The notes beneath the pieces were generated by a model that was not told the DNA's origin, did not search any database, and saw only the letters and a list, made by a program, of their open reading frames with translations. Shown here piece by piece: positions 1 to 10,904 of a DNA stretch of 64,000 nt. The stretch comes from Diplocarpon mali. Its lineage: Eukaryota > Ascomycota > Leotiomycetes > Helotiales > Drepanopezizaceae. Every line of letters starts with the position of its first letter. Position 1 is the stretch's first letter. Position numbers and translations under genes: made by a program. The stretch lies in the NCBI GenBank assembly GCA_024741835.1, contig JAENRP010000066.1, positions 1-64,000 of the forward strand, written 5' to 3'.

Positions 1-116
1 TATATACATATATACATATATACATATATACATATATACATATATACATATATACATATATACATATATACATATATACATATATACATATATACATATA
101 TACATATATACACCTA
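1..116. repeat. (TATACATA)n 8-bp tandem array
   Basis: About 14 near-perfect copies of an alternating purine-pyrimidine 8-mer run into the left edge of the window, so the true length is unknown. It grades into looser CACATACA/CACCTACA repeats up to about 170. Confidence 0.95.
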
Positions 117-651
117 CACATACACATCAATCCACCTACATACATACACCTACACATACACATACACATCCCCGTATTGACCGTCCAAAATCCCGACGGC
201 GCCAGCAGATGATGCGCCAGCAGAGGATGAGCCCTGCAAGACTGCCTTTTCCCGAAAAGAGTTGGCTGTGCAGATACGATCCTGTAAGTACTTCGGCTTC
301 TTATGCATGTTCTAGCCTGATCTGCAGGCCCGCTGCACTGGACTCGACTATTGTATCCCATCGTCGGATCTCTGGACTTCAGAGGAAATATGACAGTAGC
401 CAAGGTAGGCCAGTCGGCTTCTGGAACTCGTGAGGGGGCCGAGAATGCGGTTCGCCAGCAGAGCCTTGGGTATATATTGTCGATCTCCTGCTGCCTGGCC
501 TTGTATACCTGTCTGCTGCATACATTCAACCTCTCGAGAAACTATGGCTCAGGGACGAGCATCTGCGGAATTTGGAAGCACGAATGGCTCGGCCTTTTCC
601 AGTGACCTGCAACACACCACCCTGAGAATCCTCGAAAATGTCCAGCTCACC
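117..651. other. Upstream region of the P450 gene
   Basis: Degenerate CA/TA repeats to about 170, then ordinary sequence. ATG codons at 430 and 541 are in frame with the P450 start at 652 with no stop between, but what they would add (430-651) is not P450-like and precedes the membrane anchor. I see no separate gene. Confidence 0.5.
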
Positions 652-2621
652 ATGGGTTCCTCTACAATTTTGCTCTCGTCAAGGAGGGTACTCCTCGCGC
701 TGGTAAGCAGCGCCGTCATCTACGGCCTCGGCCTGGTCGTCTATAGGCTCTTCTTCCATCCGTTGAAGCACTACCCGGGACCGAAGTTGGCGGCGGCGAC
801 GAGATGGTACGAGTTCTACTTCGATCTGGTGAAGGGCGCCGGAGGCCAGTTCGCGTGGGAGATTGAGAGGATGCATGATGTTTATGGTAAAACGATTCTC
901 CCACCTCCTCGAGGGGAACCAGACTGAGCAATCCCACAGGCCCGATTGTGAGAATCAATCCTGACGAGCTGCACGTCCGAGACCCGGACTGGGTTGACGT
1001 CCTGTACGCGGGAAACCCAACTCATCGAGACAAACACCCTCCGTTTGCTGCCATGACAGGCAATCCCGAAGCTTGTAAGACGCCCCCAGCCCCAACATCA
1101 AGAAGCGAAGCAGGATGTGACTGACAGCCCAAAGCCTTCGGCACGGTCGATCACAAAATCCACCGCAAGCGTAAACTGGCCACCAGCCCCTTCTTCTCCA
1201 AACGCTCTGTCGCCGCGGCCGAACCCATCATCAGAGGACAAGCCGAGAAGCTCTGCCAATCCCTACAGGACTCCTACGCCCGGCGCGAGGTAGTCAAGCT
1301 ACACACCACCTACTTGGGCTTCACCACCGACTCGGTCTCGGAGTTTGCCTTCGCTCGGCCAGACGGCTTGCAAGGTAACACGGAGGGCCTGGAAGACTGG
1401 GCTGAGACGTTGAAGATGGTCGGCGAGAGCTTCCCGCTGCTGAGACAGTTCCCGTGGATGCTCAAGGTCGCGCTGAAGTTCCCGCTCTGGGGGTACCAGC
1501 TCGTCGTCCCGGCCTTCTCGAGGTTTCTGGAGCTGCACAAGGTACGTCAGTATCGAGGACCACACTCGCCTTACTCCTGCTCGTGGCTGACCCGGATCCA
1601 GGAGATGAAGAGCCAAGCCGGAGCTTTCCTCGAGAACGAAAAGAGGCATCCCACTGCGCTGGCGGTCAAGCGCACCGAGCGTCCCTCCACCGTCTTCCAC
1701 GGCATCTACCACAGCAGTCTGCCGATGGAAGAGAAGAGCCTGAGCCGGCTATCGCAAGAGGGTCTCGTGATGATCGTCGCCGGGAGCGAGAGTACTTCTC
1801 GCACGTTGATGATGGCTACTTACTACCTGTTGACGACCCCTTCGGCTCTAGCGAACTTGAAGAGAGAGCTGTACGAGGCTATGCCGGACGCGTCTGTTGT
1901 GCCGCCGGTGAAGGTCCTGGAGGCCCTGCCTTGGCTGGTACGTCTCCCTCCTTGTCCTCAGCGGCCGGAGACGCGCGACTGACAGGTATGGGCGACGTGT
2001 AGCATGCCGTGATCAGAGAGACATTCCGCACATCTGCCTTTTTCACCACGCGCTTCCCGCTCGTGGCCCCCGAGAAGCTGAAGTACCGAGACTGGGTCAT
2101 ACCTCCGCACGTAAGTACCCCATGCCGCGTTTCCAGGAATGCAGGAATCGATGGGTACGCCGGACTGCGACTGAAATCTCCACAGACGCCCGTCAGCATG
2201 ACAACTCGCAGCACGATGCACGACCCCTCCCTGTTCCCCTCCCCCGAAACCTTCATCCCGGAGCGCTGGCTCAACGGCGCAACGCACAATGGCAAGGACC
2301 TGAATCGGTACTACATCCCTTTCTCCAAGGGGACTCGCATCTGTCCTGGTATCGAGTACGTGATCCTCTCCTCCCGGCTACCCACTTCCCATCTCTTTCC
2401 TCCTGCCCAGCCCAGATAGATCTCCAGCTCACGCAACCGCTCACAGACTCGCCTACGCGGAGCTCTACATGGCTCTCGCCATGACGATCCGCCGTTTCGA
2501 TCTTGAGCTCTACGACACGGTGTACGAGCGCGACATCAAGGTTGTACGGGACTGTTTCTTGGGCGAGGCGGGGAAGAACAGCCTGGGGGTCAGGGTTAAG
2601 GTTGTGGGTGTTCACTCCTAG
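652..2621 (+). CDS. Cytochrome P450 monooxygenase
   Basis: Heme-thiolate monooxygenase anchored in the ER membrane; substrate unknown. Seven exons: 652-886, 940-1074, 1135-1541, 1602-1937, 2003-2110, 2186-2355, 2447-2621; 521 aa, normal for the family. The start puts a hydrophobic anchor (residues 10-30) directly before [13 protein letters not shown], the usual fungal P450 hinge. All diagnostic motifs are present: I-helix AGSEST, ExxR as ETFR, FIPERW, and the heme loop [10 protein letters not shown] with its cysteine. Exon 3 opens at AAAG/CC rather than the nearer GACAG, because only that keeps the frame. The tail resembles fungal CYP58/trichodiene-oxygenase-like P450s (impression from memory, not a search). 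No backbone biosynthetic gene (PKS, NRPS, terpene synthase) lies nearby, so membership in a secondary-metabolite cluster cannot be shown from this window. Confidence 0.9.
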
Positions 2622-3330
2622 TTCAGCCTGGGGGGGGGAGNGGGGGGATATGGGGGAGTGGAGAGAGGCCGGGTTGGTGATGGACGGTCGGTGGTGAAAG
2701 GACTGGGCATTTCTGGTCGGCGGTGCTGCTTTTTATGGGAGATGGTGGGGCTCTGGTATGCGGTGTGGAAGGGGTTGAACGAGCCGAACTCGACGCCGAG
2801 CCTGATCTTGTGGCATCTACATGCCGAGAATAATCTAGATTTTCCCAGTTTTCCGGTGAATGCCCGCTCATCTGTCTCGACACCTTGGACTCGACATCTC
2901 CCTTCGACAGCTTCGATGTCACCACGCAGAGCATTGCCGCCGATACCTTCTTGGTAAGCGATGTCCGGAACTGGCGACGGGACTGGTCCGAACGATCGAA
3001 ACCCCAGAAACAGCACCGGAAGATGGACGAATTAATTCGTCTACAGAGTCTCGGTCTTCGAAAACGAGGACAGCTTCTTCGGCCAATACCTGTCGGCTGG
3101 CTGTAACTTGCTCCGTGTACCATTCGTAGCGATTGCCACACCACTCCCCACATAAACAATTCATGTGACTTTCCGGCTCCCCTGCAATCATTGGCTCACA
3201 ACGACACCCCGCCAGGAAATGCTAGGGGGGGGGGGGGAGTCGCTTAGATAAGGGTTGCAGTTTACACGGTGTAGAAAGCTTGACCTCTAAAGTGGGTATC
3301 TATGACAACAGATCCAGACCAGAATGAACA

Positions 3331-3348
3331 GAGAGAGAGAGAGAGAGA
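3331..3348. repeat. (GA)9 microsatellite
   Basis: Perfect GA dinucleotide run. Confidence 0.95.
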
Positions 3349-3983
3349 ATCCTCGCTCGAGACTGCATGGCGTGTTCCCACCGATCCTGAGCCTCCCACC
3401 ATCACCGCCCAAAACATGCCTCCGCGATCCCGCGGGGCTCTGCTGCTTCCACGCCGCGAGGTCTTACAGAGTCCGGTCCTGCCAATGTCCTCGACACGAC
3501 ATCGGCAGTTGCGCGTGGCGGGGAGACCACGTCGACTGGAGACGCGGACGAGCCGTTTCAAGGCCTGCCGCGTTGCGTTGCTGCCAGCCGTGCGGACGGG
3601 GAGGTGGACTCGAGAGGCCGGACATGAGCGCGCTGCTCCGCAGGCCAGGTGAGGCGAGCCAAGGTGAAGAGGGGAGGGGCCCGGTCTCGCGGGTAGGTTG
3701 ATGAGAACGAGGCGATGTCCTCTTTCGCCGCCACGGCCGTGGACTCCTTTGTCTCGTGGATCCGACCCGCGTCTGCGGGATGAGAGGGATTGGGATAGGA
3801 TGGGTGGGCTCGGATATCATGGCATCGGACATCATGGTATCAAGGGAACCGGGAACGGGTGTCGGTCAGGCATGCACTACCCTATCGTGTAAGTGCCTCG
3901 GGTCGACGGTCATCTCGAGGCATCTCTCTCAGGACACCGACAGTGGTTCTCCAGGCCCTATCGGTCATGAAGGAAGGAGAAAA

Positions 3984-3985
<2 letters not shown>

Positions 3986-4026
<41 letters not shown>
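3986..4026. repeat. (GA)20 microsatellite
   Basis: Perfect GA dinucleotide run of about 40 bp; it creates spurious Arg/Glu and Leu/Ser open frames on both strands. Confidence 0.95.
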
Positions 4027-4028
<2 letters not shown>

Positions 4029-5329
4029 CCCGATGTTGAGATGCTGGAGAGTGTGGTCGTTGCCGCGTCTGGTCTCGCTTTTGCTCTTGTTTTGTTCCAG
4101 CCTTAAGCGAGAAGGGCGTAAGCGACCCGCCGCCGTCTGGGAGCGCCGCACCGACTAGCCAGCCAAGTAAGCGAGCGTCTCCAGCCGTCGTAGCCATCAA
4201 CCTCTTCTAGGCCGCTGGGCCGCTGTTTGGGATTCTTCTCTTCTCCCACGGAGGCGACCAGCGTCTCAGCAACCGCGAATCTCGACGGGCCCCCAATCCC
4301 CACCTCCACGCTCAGTCTGTCCTCCCAGACCCAGAGAAGTCCAGGGCAAGCTCCCACGTATCTCACGAGGCGATGACCTTCGCGCGAGATCTGTTCCCGG
4401 GCCCATGCGGTAAGGCGACCTCTGCGTCGGGAGCTGCTCGTTTCCGCAGGCGAGCCAGAACCGGATCAGTGGCTCTCTGCAGCAGCGCCGGCCAGCTTTC
4501 CGCCCAAACCCGATTTGAAGCTTGTAATGTTCCCCACCGCCGGTCACCTTATAGACAGGCAGAGCACCGAGCGGATCTGTGCGAGGACGACGGTTCGGTA
4601 CTGCTGTTCGTGCGTTAACACTACGTCGCTTCGTGCGTCGGGTGTGGCGTTGTATCTATCCGCTTGACTGGGTTGTCCGTAGTACGGTTTATCAGTCTGC
4701 AACCGGTAGTTAACGTCCCGAGGGGAGTGCTATCGCATGTCCATACTACTCACGCAGAACTCGATTCGGTGGGCTTTAGTACAAGGTACGCAGTGAAATA
4801 GCTCCGAACCCATTATCCGACGTGTAGACCTCAATTTCTCGGACTTGAGTATTGAGGGATAGGAAGTGAGGGTTAAAGCGCCGATTAAGAGCTAGGGGTA
4901 TCGCATTTCTTACAGTCATACGAGAGTATACCTCTATGAAAAAATAGTATCAAATTTCTACAGCAATAAATTTACACTAACCTATTATTGTAGTATTAGT
5001 TGCAATACCGATTGCGGTTTTAAGCTATCGAGTCTAGCTCAGTACAGGGGAACCGCAGGGTAGAGAGGAGAGAGAAAGGGAGATGCTAAAGAGGTGGGTA
5101 GTGGGAGAAGTGAGAGAGTTGGGACGGCGTATTGGATTACTAGTGTTGGATACTCTACTATTCGTAGCAGACTCAAATATCCAGTGGATCCAACCGTTAT
5201 GCCGGTTCATGAGCCTCATCTTGTCTAACCGCCGCTTCACAGAAACGCCTGAAACGCCCCCCTCGACTCCTGTCCCAGTGAGCAGGAAGACCTCTAAACC
5301 CAGGCTGGAGCCGATCCCGCCAAAACCCA

Positions 5330-7105
5330 TTATAACCGGCTAAACCTCTTGCTATCCCTCTTCGTCTCCTCCATCTCCCCTCTCATAACCTCGTTGAACT
5401 GCTCCCAGCCATCCAGGTAAAGATGGTGGCCCGCCTTCTGGATAATAACCACCTTGGCGCTTCCATTCTCGTGCTTCTTCTCCTCGGCCGTAGCACTTTT
5501 GAGTGCTTTAGCTTTCTCTTCTTTCAGCTTCTGCTCGGCGGCATAGCCGCCTGCGATATCCATCCAATCGTTCTCGCCATACATGAAAACGACCGGGATG
5601 CCCGTTTCCTTGGTCAAACTTTTCGCTGCCATTTGCACGGATGAGGCGTTGGTGCCTTCGTTCTGTAGGGTTGGTGGTGAGCCAGGGAGTGGCTGTCTGC
5701 CGACGCCCTGGATCCGTCGGATCAGGGGGCTGCGTGCAAAAGCACCCGGGGCGAGAATATAAGCGAGAGCGTATTCTCCACTTCCGCGTTGCCGGAAGAG
5801 AGAATACGCGTAGTCGTGCAGAGCCTGGGACTCGCTGGGTGGGAGATGCGAGAAGCGTCTGGAAGTCCAGCCCGAGACGAATCGTGGGCCTAGAGGGCCT
5901 GCCCAGCGAACGATGCTGAATGGGGAGATATTGGCGTCCCAAAGATAGGAAAGCCATTTCGGGATTGGCCGCCGAGGTGGGGCATCCGGTTGCTTGGGAT
6001 CTGATTTTGACTTTGTCTTTGCGTTCATGAAGTTATTATCGTCACCATTCGCTTTCGGCCTACCGTCCGTGTTGGCAATAATATCGTCCTCCTGGTCTTG
6101 GGTAAACTCGTTGACCAGAGATGACTCTCCGGGCTCAGGCATAGCGGCCGACATGGCGTATGGATCCTCTGGAATGCCAACGGGAGATGCTAGGATCAGC
6201 TTGTTGAGATGTCCTGGATACTTGAGGGCGTATGCTACTGCCATATACCCTCCCATACTGTGTCCCAAGAGCGTGAATCGATCAATCTTTTTCAGAATTC
6301 GCCACTCTTCCAAAGCATCGATAAACCAGTTCTCTGCCTCAGCAATCTTGCCAGCTTGATCTTGGGCGTGGACTTTGAACGGCGGTCTGCTACTCCGTCC
6401 CATGCCCAGCATATCCAAGCCGTATAGTTTCCAGCCTTTCACTCGACTCAGCCCCTCGAAATTCTTGTAGAAGAATCCAAGCCCGGCGCCGTATCCGTGT
6501 AACATAACCAGATTCTCCTCTACCTGCTCTCCAATTCTCTCTACCGTGAATTCGTTCAGCGCTCTGTTCTTGCCGCTCAGAGGAACGAGGTTCGACTGCC
6601 AGGCTCTGGGGCCATAGGGATCGTTTATAGAATTGGTTCTTACGGGTCTCGCCTCGTTCGCAGAATCCATGGCCAAGGAATCGTTCGATTGATGCGCAGA
6701 CGCCGGAGCAGAGCCCGTCTGCGTATGCGTCGGCGGCTTCTGGAGGTATGGCACGAAGGCCATGACATTGTGTTCGGCGACGGCTGGTGAGATGCTCGCC
6801 CACCACTGCGAAACGGCGGCTTTGTACCCGAGAGGGAAGTACCCGAATTTGGGGGGGTCATTTTTTGCTTGCTTTGCTCGTTGCGAGGCCAGCATGGGCT
6901 GCTGGGAGTGCTCGGAAGGAGATTCTGGGTTAGAGGACGACATGGTGGAGTTGCTTCTGGGACTAGAGAGGTATCTCAGGCGACGGAGTGCAGCTCGTCC
7001 TGCTAAGGCGGCGCTTGGGATTGATCGCAGTAGCGAAGACAGGCTGGATGGTAGAGATAGTATGATGGGTGGATGGTGGTGGGAGAGAGGAATACGTCCT
7101 GTCAT
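5330..7105 (-). CDS. Cld1/ABHD5-type alpha/beta hydrolase, probably mitochondrial
   Basis: Single-exon, 591 aa lipid hydrolase or acyltransferase of the ABHD4/ABHD5/Cld1 group; yeast Cld1 deacylates cardiolipin on the matrix side of the inner membrane. Visible elements: oxyanion segment HGYGAG (203-208), nucleophile elbow GHSMGG (Ser283), acidic region around GENDWMD (510-516), and the terminal HHLYLD (560-565), matching the HX4D motif of this subfamily. The first 50 residues are rich in Ser, Leu and Arg, lack acids and end RRLRYLSS, a good mitochondrial presequence, so the start at 7105 is preferred over the Met at 6943. An insertion of about 60 disordered residues (320-380) lies in the cap. 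It is divergent from SPO7, with 742 bp between the starts. The choice between cardiolipin phospholipase and lysophospholipid acyltransferase (Ict1-like) cannot be made from sequence alone. Confidence 0.88.
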   Translation of the reverse strand: MTGRIPLSHHHPPIILSLPSSLSSLLRSIPSAALAGRAALRRLRYLSSPRSNSTMSSSNPESPSEHSQQPMLASQRAKQAKNDPPKFGYFPLGYKAAVSQWWASISPAVAEHNVMAFVPYLQKPPTHTQTGSAPASAHQSNDSLAMDSANEARPVRTNSINDPYGPRAWQSNLVPLSGKNRALNEFTVERIGEQVEENLVMLHGYGAGLGFFYKNFEGLSRVKGWKLYGLDMLGMGRSSRPPFKVHAQDQAGKIAEAENWFIDALEEWRILKKIDRFTLLGHSMGGYMAVAYALKYPGHLNKLILASPVGIPEDPYAMSAAMPEPGESSLVNEFTQDQEDDIIANTDGRPKANGDDNNFMNAKTKSKSDPKQPDAPPRRPIPKWLSYLWDANISPFSIVRWAGPLGPRFVSGWTSRRFSHLPPSESQALHDYAYSLFRQRGSGEYALAYILAPGAFARSPLIRRIQGVGRQPLPGSPPTLQNEGTNASSVQMAAKSLTKETGIPVVFMYGENDWMDIAGGYAAEQKLKEEKAKALKSATAEEKKHENGSAKVVIIQKAGHHLYLDGWEQFNEVMRGEMEETKRDSKRFSRL

Positions 7106-7847
7106 ATAGTCCCTTCACTGGGGCTGTTGTCGTGTTCCAGAGCCAGCTCGGAGTTAGGACCCTTCCTAAAATACGCGATTGCGATGCGATCCGAATATCA
7201 AGATCCGCGACGGGAGAGAAAATGATGACGGTGCTTCTTGTGGCAATTCGACCAGAGCCATGCAGGGACATGTCTAGCAGCTGTCACGCGGAAATATGTC
7301 TGATTGGCAGGAAGATATCAAGAGGTGCGCAAGAATTGGGTTGACGACGACAACTCGGCACGCTCCAAGAGCGCGGTTGTTGGTGGTTGAAGTCAATTCA
7401 GATCGGGCGGCAGAACCGAAAGTCCATGACTTAAATCCGAACAGCTTGAATCCCGCCGGGATTTCCGTACGTATATAGCTAGCAGGACAGTTTTTAGCAC
7501 CAGGAGAAACTGCTCCAGGGATTTGACGAGAGGCATCCCCCAAATAGAATCATATCCTCGACACTGAAGATAGAACTCGGCCAGAGGCGCGGGGAAAGCT
7601 CCCAGTGGATGCAGGGATGTTTCGACGATCAGCATCTCGAACGAAGCGCGGGCTTGTGGATATCATCCGTAGACCACGAACATTGTCTGCTCCGAAAAAC
7701 ATCCATGAATCCCCAACAGCTCTCTTAGACTTCCAGTGACCGACTCCTCCAGCGACACCTCTCCGTTACGCGCTCGAGATCGCATCAACAATTTCTCGGC
7801 GCAGCCAACCATGAAAGCGCAATAGCAAACGATCGAAGTCGACTACG
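7106..7847. promoter_or_regulatory. Shared upstream region of a divergent gene pair
   Basis: 742 bp between the start codons of the Cld1-like hydrolase (-) and SPO7 (+), so it must carry both promoters. Both products act on phospholipid metabolism, which makes co-regulation plausible but unproven. No clear TATA element or recognised operator is seen. Confidence 0.5.
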
Positions 7848-9209
7848 ATGTCGAAACTTGACCAGCTCGTGAAGGGGGCACCTCCGCCCGAAAAGGAGTT
7901 CTCCATCCCAGGACCTACCGGAGTCCAAACGTCCCACCCCGCCGCGCCCCCTTCGCTGGCAGACCCCTTGGCCAACCTCCCGTCCTCGCCGCCGCAGATA
8001 TACCTGAACCTGCTCATCCTCGAAGCTTCGCTGCGCGCACAGTGGCTCCAGCTCCGGACCCGGCGGCGTCAGCATACCTTCTTCTTCACGCTGCTCGGGC
8101 TGTGGATTCTCTACTTTGGCTACGCGCTGTTCCTCGCACCGCGAGAGGATGGCAGTGGCGTGGGGGGCTCCGTATACTGGGTCGTGGAGGTCACGGAGAA
8201 GGTTTGCTTGATGGGCGGCGTGGTGACGGGGATACTGGTCTGGGGGACTGGGCAGTGGGAACGAGGATTCCGGTGGCCTCGCCGCTGGGTGGGCACGACG
8301 AACAGAGGCCTGAGGGGATTCAATTGCAAGCTGGTTGTCATCAAGCAGCCGGTGTGGAGGGACATACTGTCGACATTGTCGTTTCTGTTCTCCTACGGGC
8401 TTATTTCCAGCACGAGCGGGAGCTCGTATCGATTTGTGGATCAATCCCTCTTGAGGGACTCGGAGAAGGTTCAAAGCAGAGGACATCACGCGCTACCTAA
8501 CATACACGAGGACGACGAAACCGCAGGCTATGACGAGGATCTCGCACCTGGAGGGGACTATGTCAAGTTACTTTTGCTCCCCAAGCCCTTCTCTCCCAGC
8601 TTCCGGGAGAACTGGGACATATATCGCACAGAGTACTGGGAGAAAGAGAACGAACGAAGGGCGATATTACGCAAGAAGGTTAAGGAGCAGGAGAGGAAGC
8701 TCGCCAAAGAGCGAGACGGGTGGTTGTGGTGGACGGGCTTTCGGGGCTGGAAACGCGGAAAGTCGCAGGACATTGAGAAGATTCACCATCCGGCTCTCAA
8801 GCACGGGGGTCTGCTCGAGAAAGATGCAAAGCGGACCCGAAGTGGAAGTGTCAGGTCCGGCTCCCACTCGAGGAATTCGTCTCGAAGCATCACCCCCACC
8901 GAAGTAGAAGATGGGCAGATTGGACCTGTTCGGAGAGGCAGCAATGCTTCGAGCGCGTCTGGGAGGAGGAAGAAGACCTCCACTGGGAGTAGGGTCCAGA
9001 AGCTTACCCCTGGAGGCTCGCGCTCATCTACGCCTGAAGTCCCCTCTCCTCTCATGCGGGAGAACAGCTTTACCAGCCTCTCGTCTCTTGATAGCGAGAG
9101 GTCTCCAACACCTGCAACCGGCGATGGGCATTCGAGTAGGTCTCCCAGTGGACCAGCGAAGTCGGGGAGTATCAGGAACAAGTCGGGGGCAGGTAGCGTA
9201 AGCAAGTAG
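7848..9209 (+). CDS. SPO7: Spo7, regulatory subunit of the Nem1-Spo7 phosphatase
   Basis: Nuclear-envelope/ER membrane partner of the Nem1 phosphatase, which activates the lipin Pah1 and so controls phospholipid versus triacylglycerol synthesis. Single exon, 453 aa. Visible: conserved LLILEASLRAQW (55-66) followed by a basic patch, TM1 at 77-97, TM2 at about 110-132, and the family signature NRGLRGFNCKLVVI (152-165) on the far side. After about residue 200 the protein becomes charged, then a Ser-rich disordered tail (about 300-453) typical of filamentous ascomycetes and longer than yeast Spo7. The start at 7848 leaves a short Pro-rich N-terminus and is the first ATG of the frame. Confidence 0.9.
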   Translation: MSKLDQLVKGAPPPEKEFSIPGPTGVQTSHPAAPPSLADPLANLPSSPPQIYLNLLILEASLRAQWLQLRTRRRQHTFFFTLLGLWILYFGYALFLAPREDGSGVGGSVYWVVEVTEKVCLMGGVVTGILVWGTGQWERGFRWPRRWVGTTNRGLRGFNCKLVVIKQPVWRDILSTLSFLFSYGLISSTSGSSYRFVDQSLLRDSEKVQSRGHHALPNIHEDDETAGYDEDLAPGGDYVKLLLLPKPFSPSFRENWDIYRTEYWEKENERRAILRKKVKEQERKLAKERDGWLWWTGFRGWKRGKSQDIEKIHHPALKHGGLLEKDAKRTRSGSVRSGSHSRNSSRSITPTEVEDGQIGPVRRGSNASSASGRRKKTSTGSRVQKLTPGGSRSSTPEVPSPLMRENSFTSLSSLDSERSPTPATGDGHSSRSPSGPAKSGSIRNKSGAGSVSK

Positions 9210-9892
9210 CCTCGAACTGACAAATGAAAGCACTTGTTTCTATCGATGGTTATGCCTCGGTGGAAACTGAAGACAACCCGGATCAAGGAAATCAAGAGTC
9301 CGTGGTAACAAAATCGTGACACGAAGTGCTCAAACTGAAGTTGAATCAGCGAGTCTAAGCCTGAGTCTACTTATTCGTCCTTGTTTGAGCAAGATGCGTG
9401 CGCTAGAATCGGTCGACCTTGCGCGCGCTACTGAAAGCCATACACGACACAGCTGACTCATCCACCTTTGTTGACATTGACGGTGGAAGCAGAACACCAA
9501 ACGCGGCAAGCGAGTGATACGCTCGAAGCACAAGTCTCTTTGTTTGCAGGACTCAAGGAAGAATAGCCGCATCAAGTGGGTCTACCTCTGCCACGACGCG
9601 CTTGTAGATAAGGATAACGCGCCTAATTCTGCCCAAGTCTTCCGCCCCGCCCCCACCTCGATAGCTTGACCCCCCGTTAATTTACGCACTCATTTCACAT
9701 AAACAATCCGCCTCTCTGACAAGTATCATACTTTCTCGAAAAAAATAACTATGGTCTTACATCACTAGGGGGACAATCGCAGTTGCCTTCATCTGCAAAG
9801 AGTGTTAGCCTCGACCTGACCCTCGGCAAGACCCTCACAGGCTCACAGCCCATACCTCCTCGCCATCCGCGCCTCCCCCTCGACCCCACACA
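9210..9892. other. Intergenic spacer
   Basis: 3' region of SPO7 and promoter region of the next gene on the same strand. No gene, RNA or repeat seen. CT-rich and C-rich stretches lie at about 9640-9680 and 9840-9890. Confidence 0.6.
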
Positions 9893-10904
9893 ATGTCCAA
9901 ACAAGTTCCAATTTCAGGTCCGCAGAAATGGTACGTCAATGAGGAGGACAATCGACCAGAAGCCAGCATGCCTAACATCTCCCATTTGTCTGGAGCCCAG
10001 CCCGCGTCGGGGTACTCGTGGCGGGTTAGTCTCTCTTTCAGAAGAAAGCAAGATGTACATCTGCTGATCCTACCAGGCCCCGTCGCCGCCACATATCTAC
10101 GTCCCCCAGCCCCGCGAGGCGGACGAGATCAACGTTCCGAGCTTCCAAGGACTAGGCTACACCTCAGATGACCACGCGATCCTGACCTCCGTCACCGCCA
10201 GCACGCCTCTACTGATCAAGACCCAGGAGTGGAAATACACGGCTCGGCGCAGAGCGCAAGACATCCTGACATACCTGCAACTCGGGCCCTCATCTGCATT
10301 GCGGGATCTCGAGACTTTAAAGAAAGATGGCATCACCCTGTTGCTCGTCATCCGCAACACCGCATCCGCGGCAGCGAGACTGCTGAGCGGCGACAAGTCT
10401 GCCGAGGCGCTGGGCATCCAGTCAGCAGCTGTGGATGTTGGCAGTAACAGCGAGCTCATCGCTGCTCTGCCCCGCGGAATCCGAATCATCAACGACCATC
10501 TCCTCTCCCAATACCGCAAGTACGCCGCGGTCAACGACGTCGCTGTGCCCCAGCCGTGCGGCAGAATCCTGGTCTTCTGCGAGACGGGGAATGAGCGCTC
10601 GGCGGCGTTTGTGACCGGCTATATGATGCATGTGTTTGGCATGGAGTTGGTGCCCGCTATGCAGTATGTGCAATCGCAGCGCTTCTGCGTAGCGATGGAT
10701 GATGGGTTGAAGCATATGCTGCAGAGCTACCAGGACATCCTCGTGGCGCAGAGATCGCTGGATGCAGCGACTGCCACCTCCCAGACGCTGTCCAAGTCCA
10801 AGAGACGCCGAGACGAGATTGAGGAGGGTGAGGATGTGGACATGGACCAGTCAGACGACGAGGCTCGGTTTGGGGGGCGCACGTATTTCACTCCATTCCA
10901 GTAA
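9893..10904 (+). CDS. Dual-specificity-phosphatase-like protein (STYX-like)
   Basis: 319 aa in two exons, 9893-10024 and 10077-10904, joined in phase 0 (GTTAGT donor, CCAG acceptor). The second half has the DSP fold pattern and a CX5R loop, FCETGNERSA, with Cys212 and Arg218. The nucleophilic Cys, the loop Gly and the Arg are kept, but the invariant His before the Cys is Phe, so catalysis may be weak and a substrate-binding role is possible. The C-terminus carries a basic KSKRRR stretch followed by acidic residues, a possible nuclear signal. Exon 1 also contains GTACGT...CTAAC...CAG (about 9931-10000), which looks like a 70-bp intron; splicing it breaks the frame with exon 2, so I kept it as coding, and residues 14-40 are the least certain part. 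Confidence 0.75.

Larger units (their letters stand above)
2622..5329. other. Intergenic spacer with simple repeats
   Basis: 2.7 kb without a gene I can support. It holds a G run broken by an N (2630-2647), a G13 run (3225-3237), two GA tracts, and a stretch at about 4850-5030 that is clearly more AT-rich than its surroundings. Open frames here are low-complexity or lack any family feature. Confidence 0.6.

Noticed and set aside
652..2621. Secondary-metabolite cluster around the first P450.
   Set aside because: No PKS, NRPS, terpene synthase or cluster regulator in the adjacent 15 kb.
4620..5040. AT-richer stretch suggestive of a RIP-mutated transposon.
   Set aside because: No terminal repeats, target duplication or transposase remnants visible; only composition supports it.
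9931..10000. Intron-like GTACGT...CTAAC...CCCAG within exon 1 of the phosphatase-like gene.
   Set aside because: Removing 70 bp breaks the frame with the strongly supported exon 2; kept as coding but flagged.
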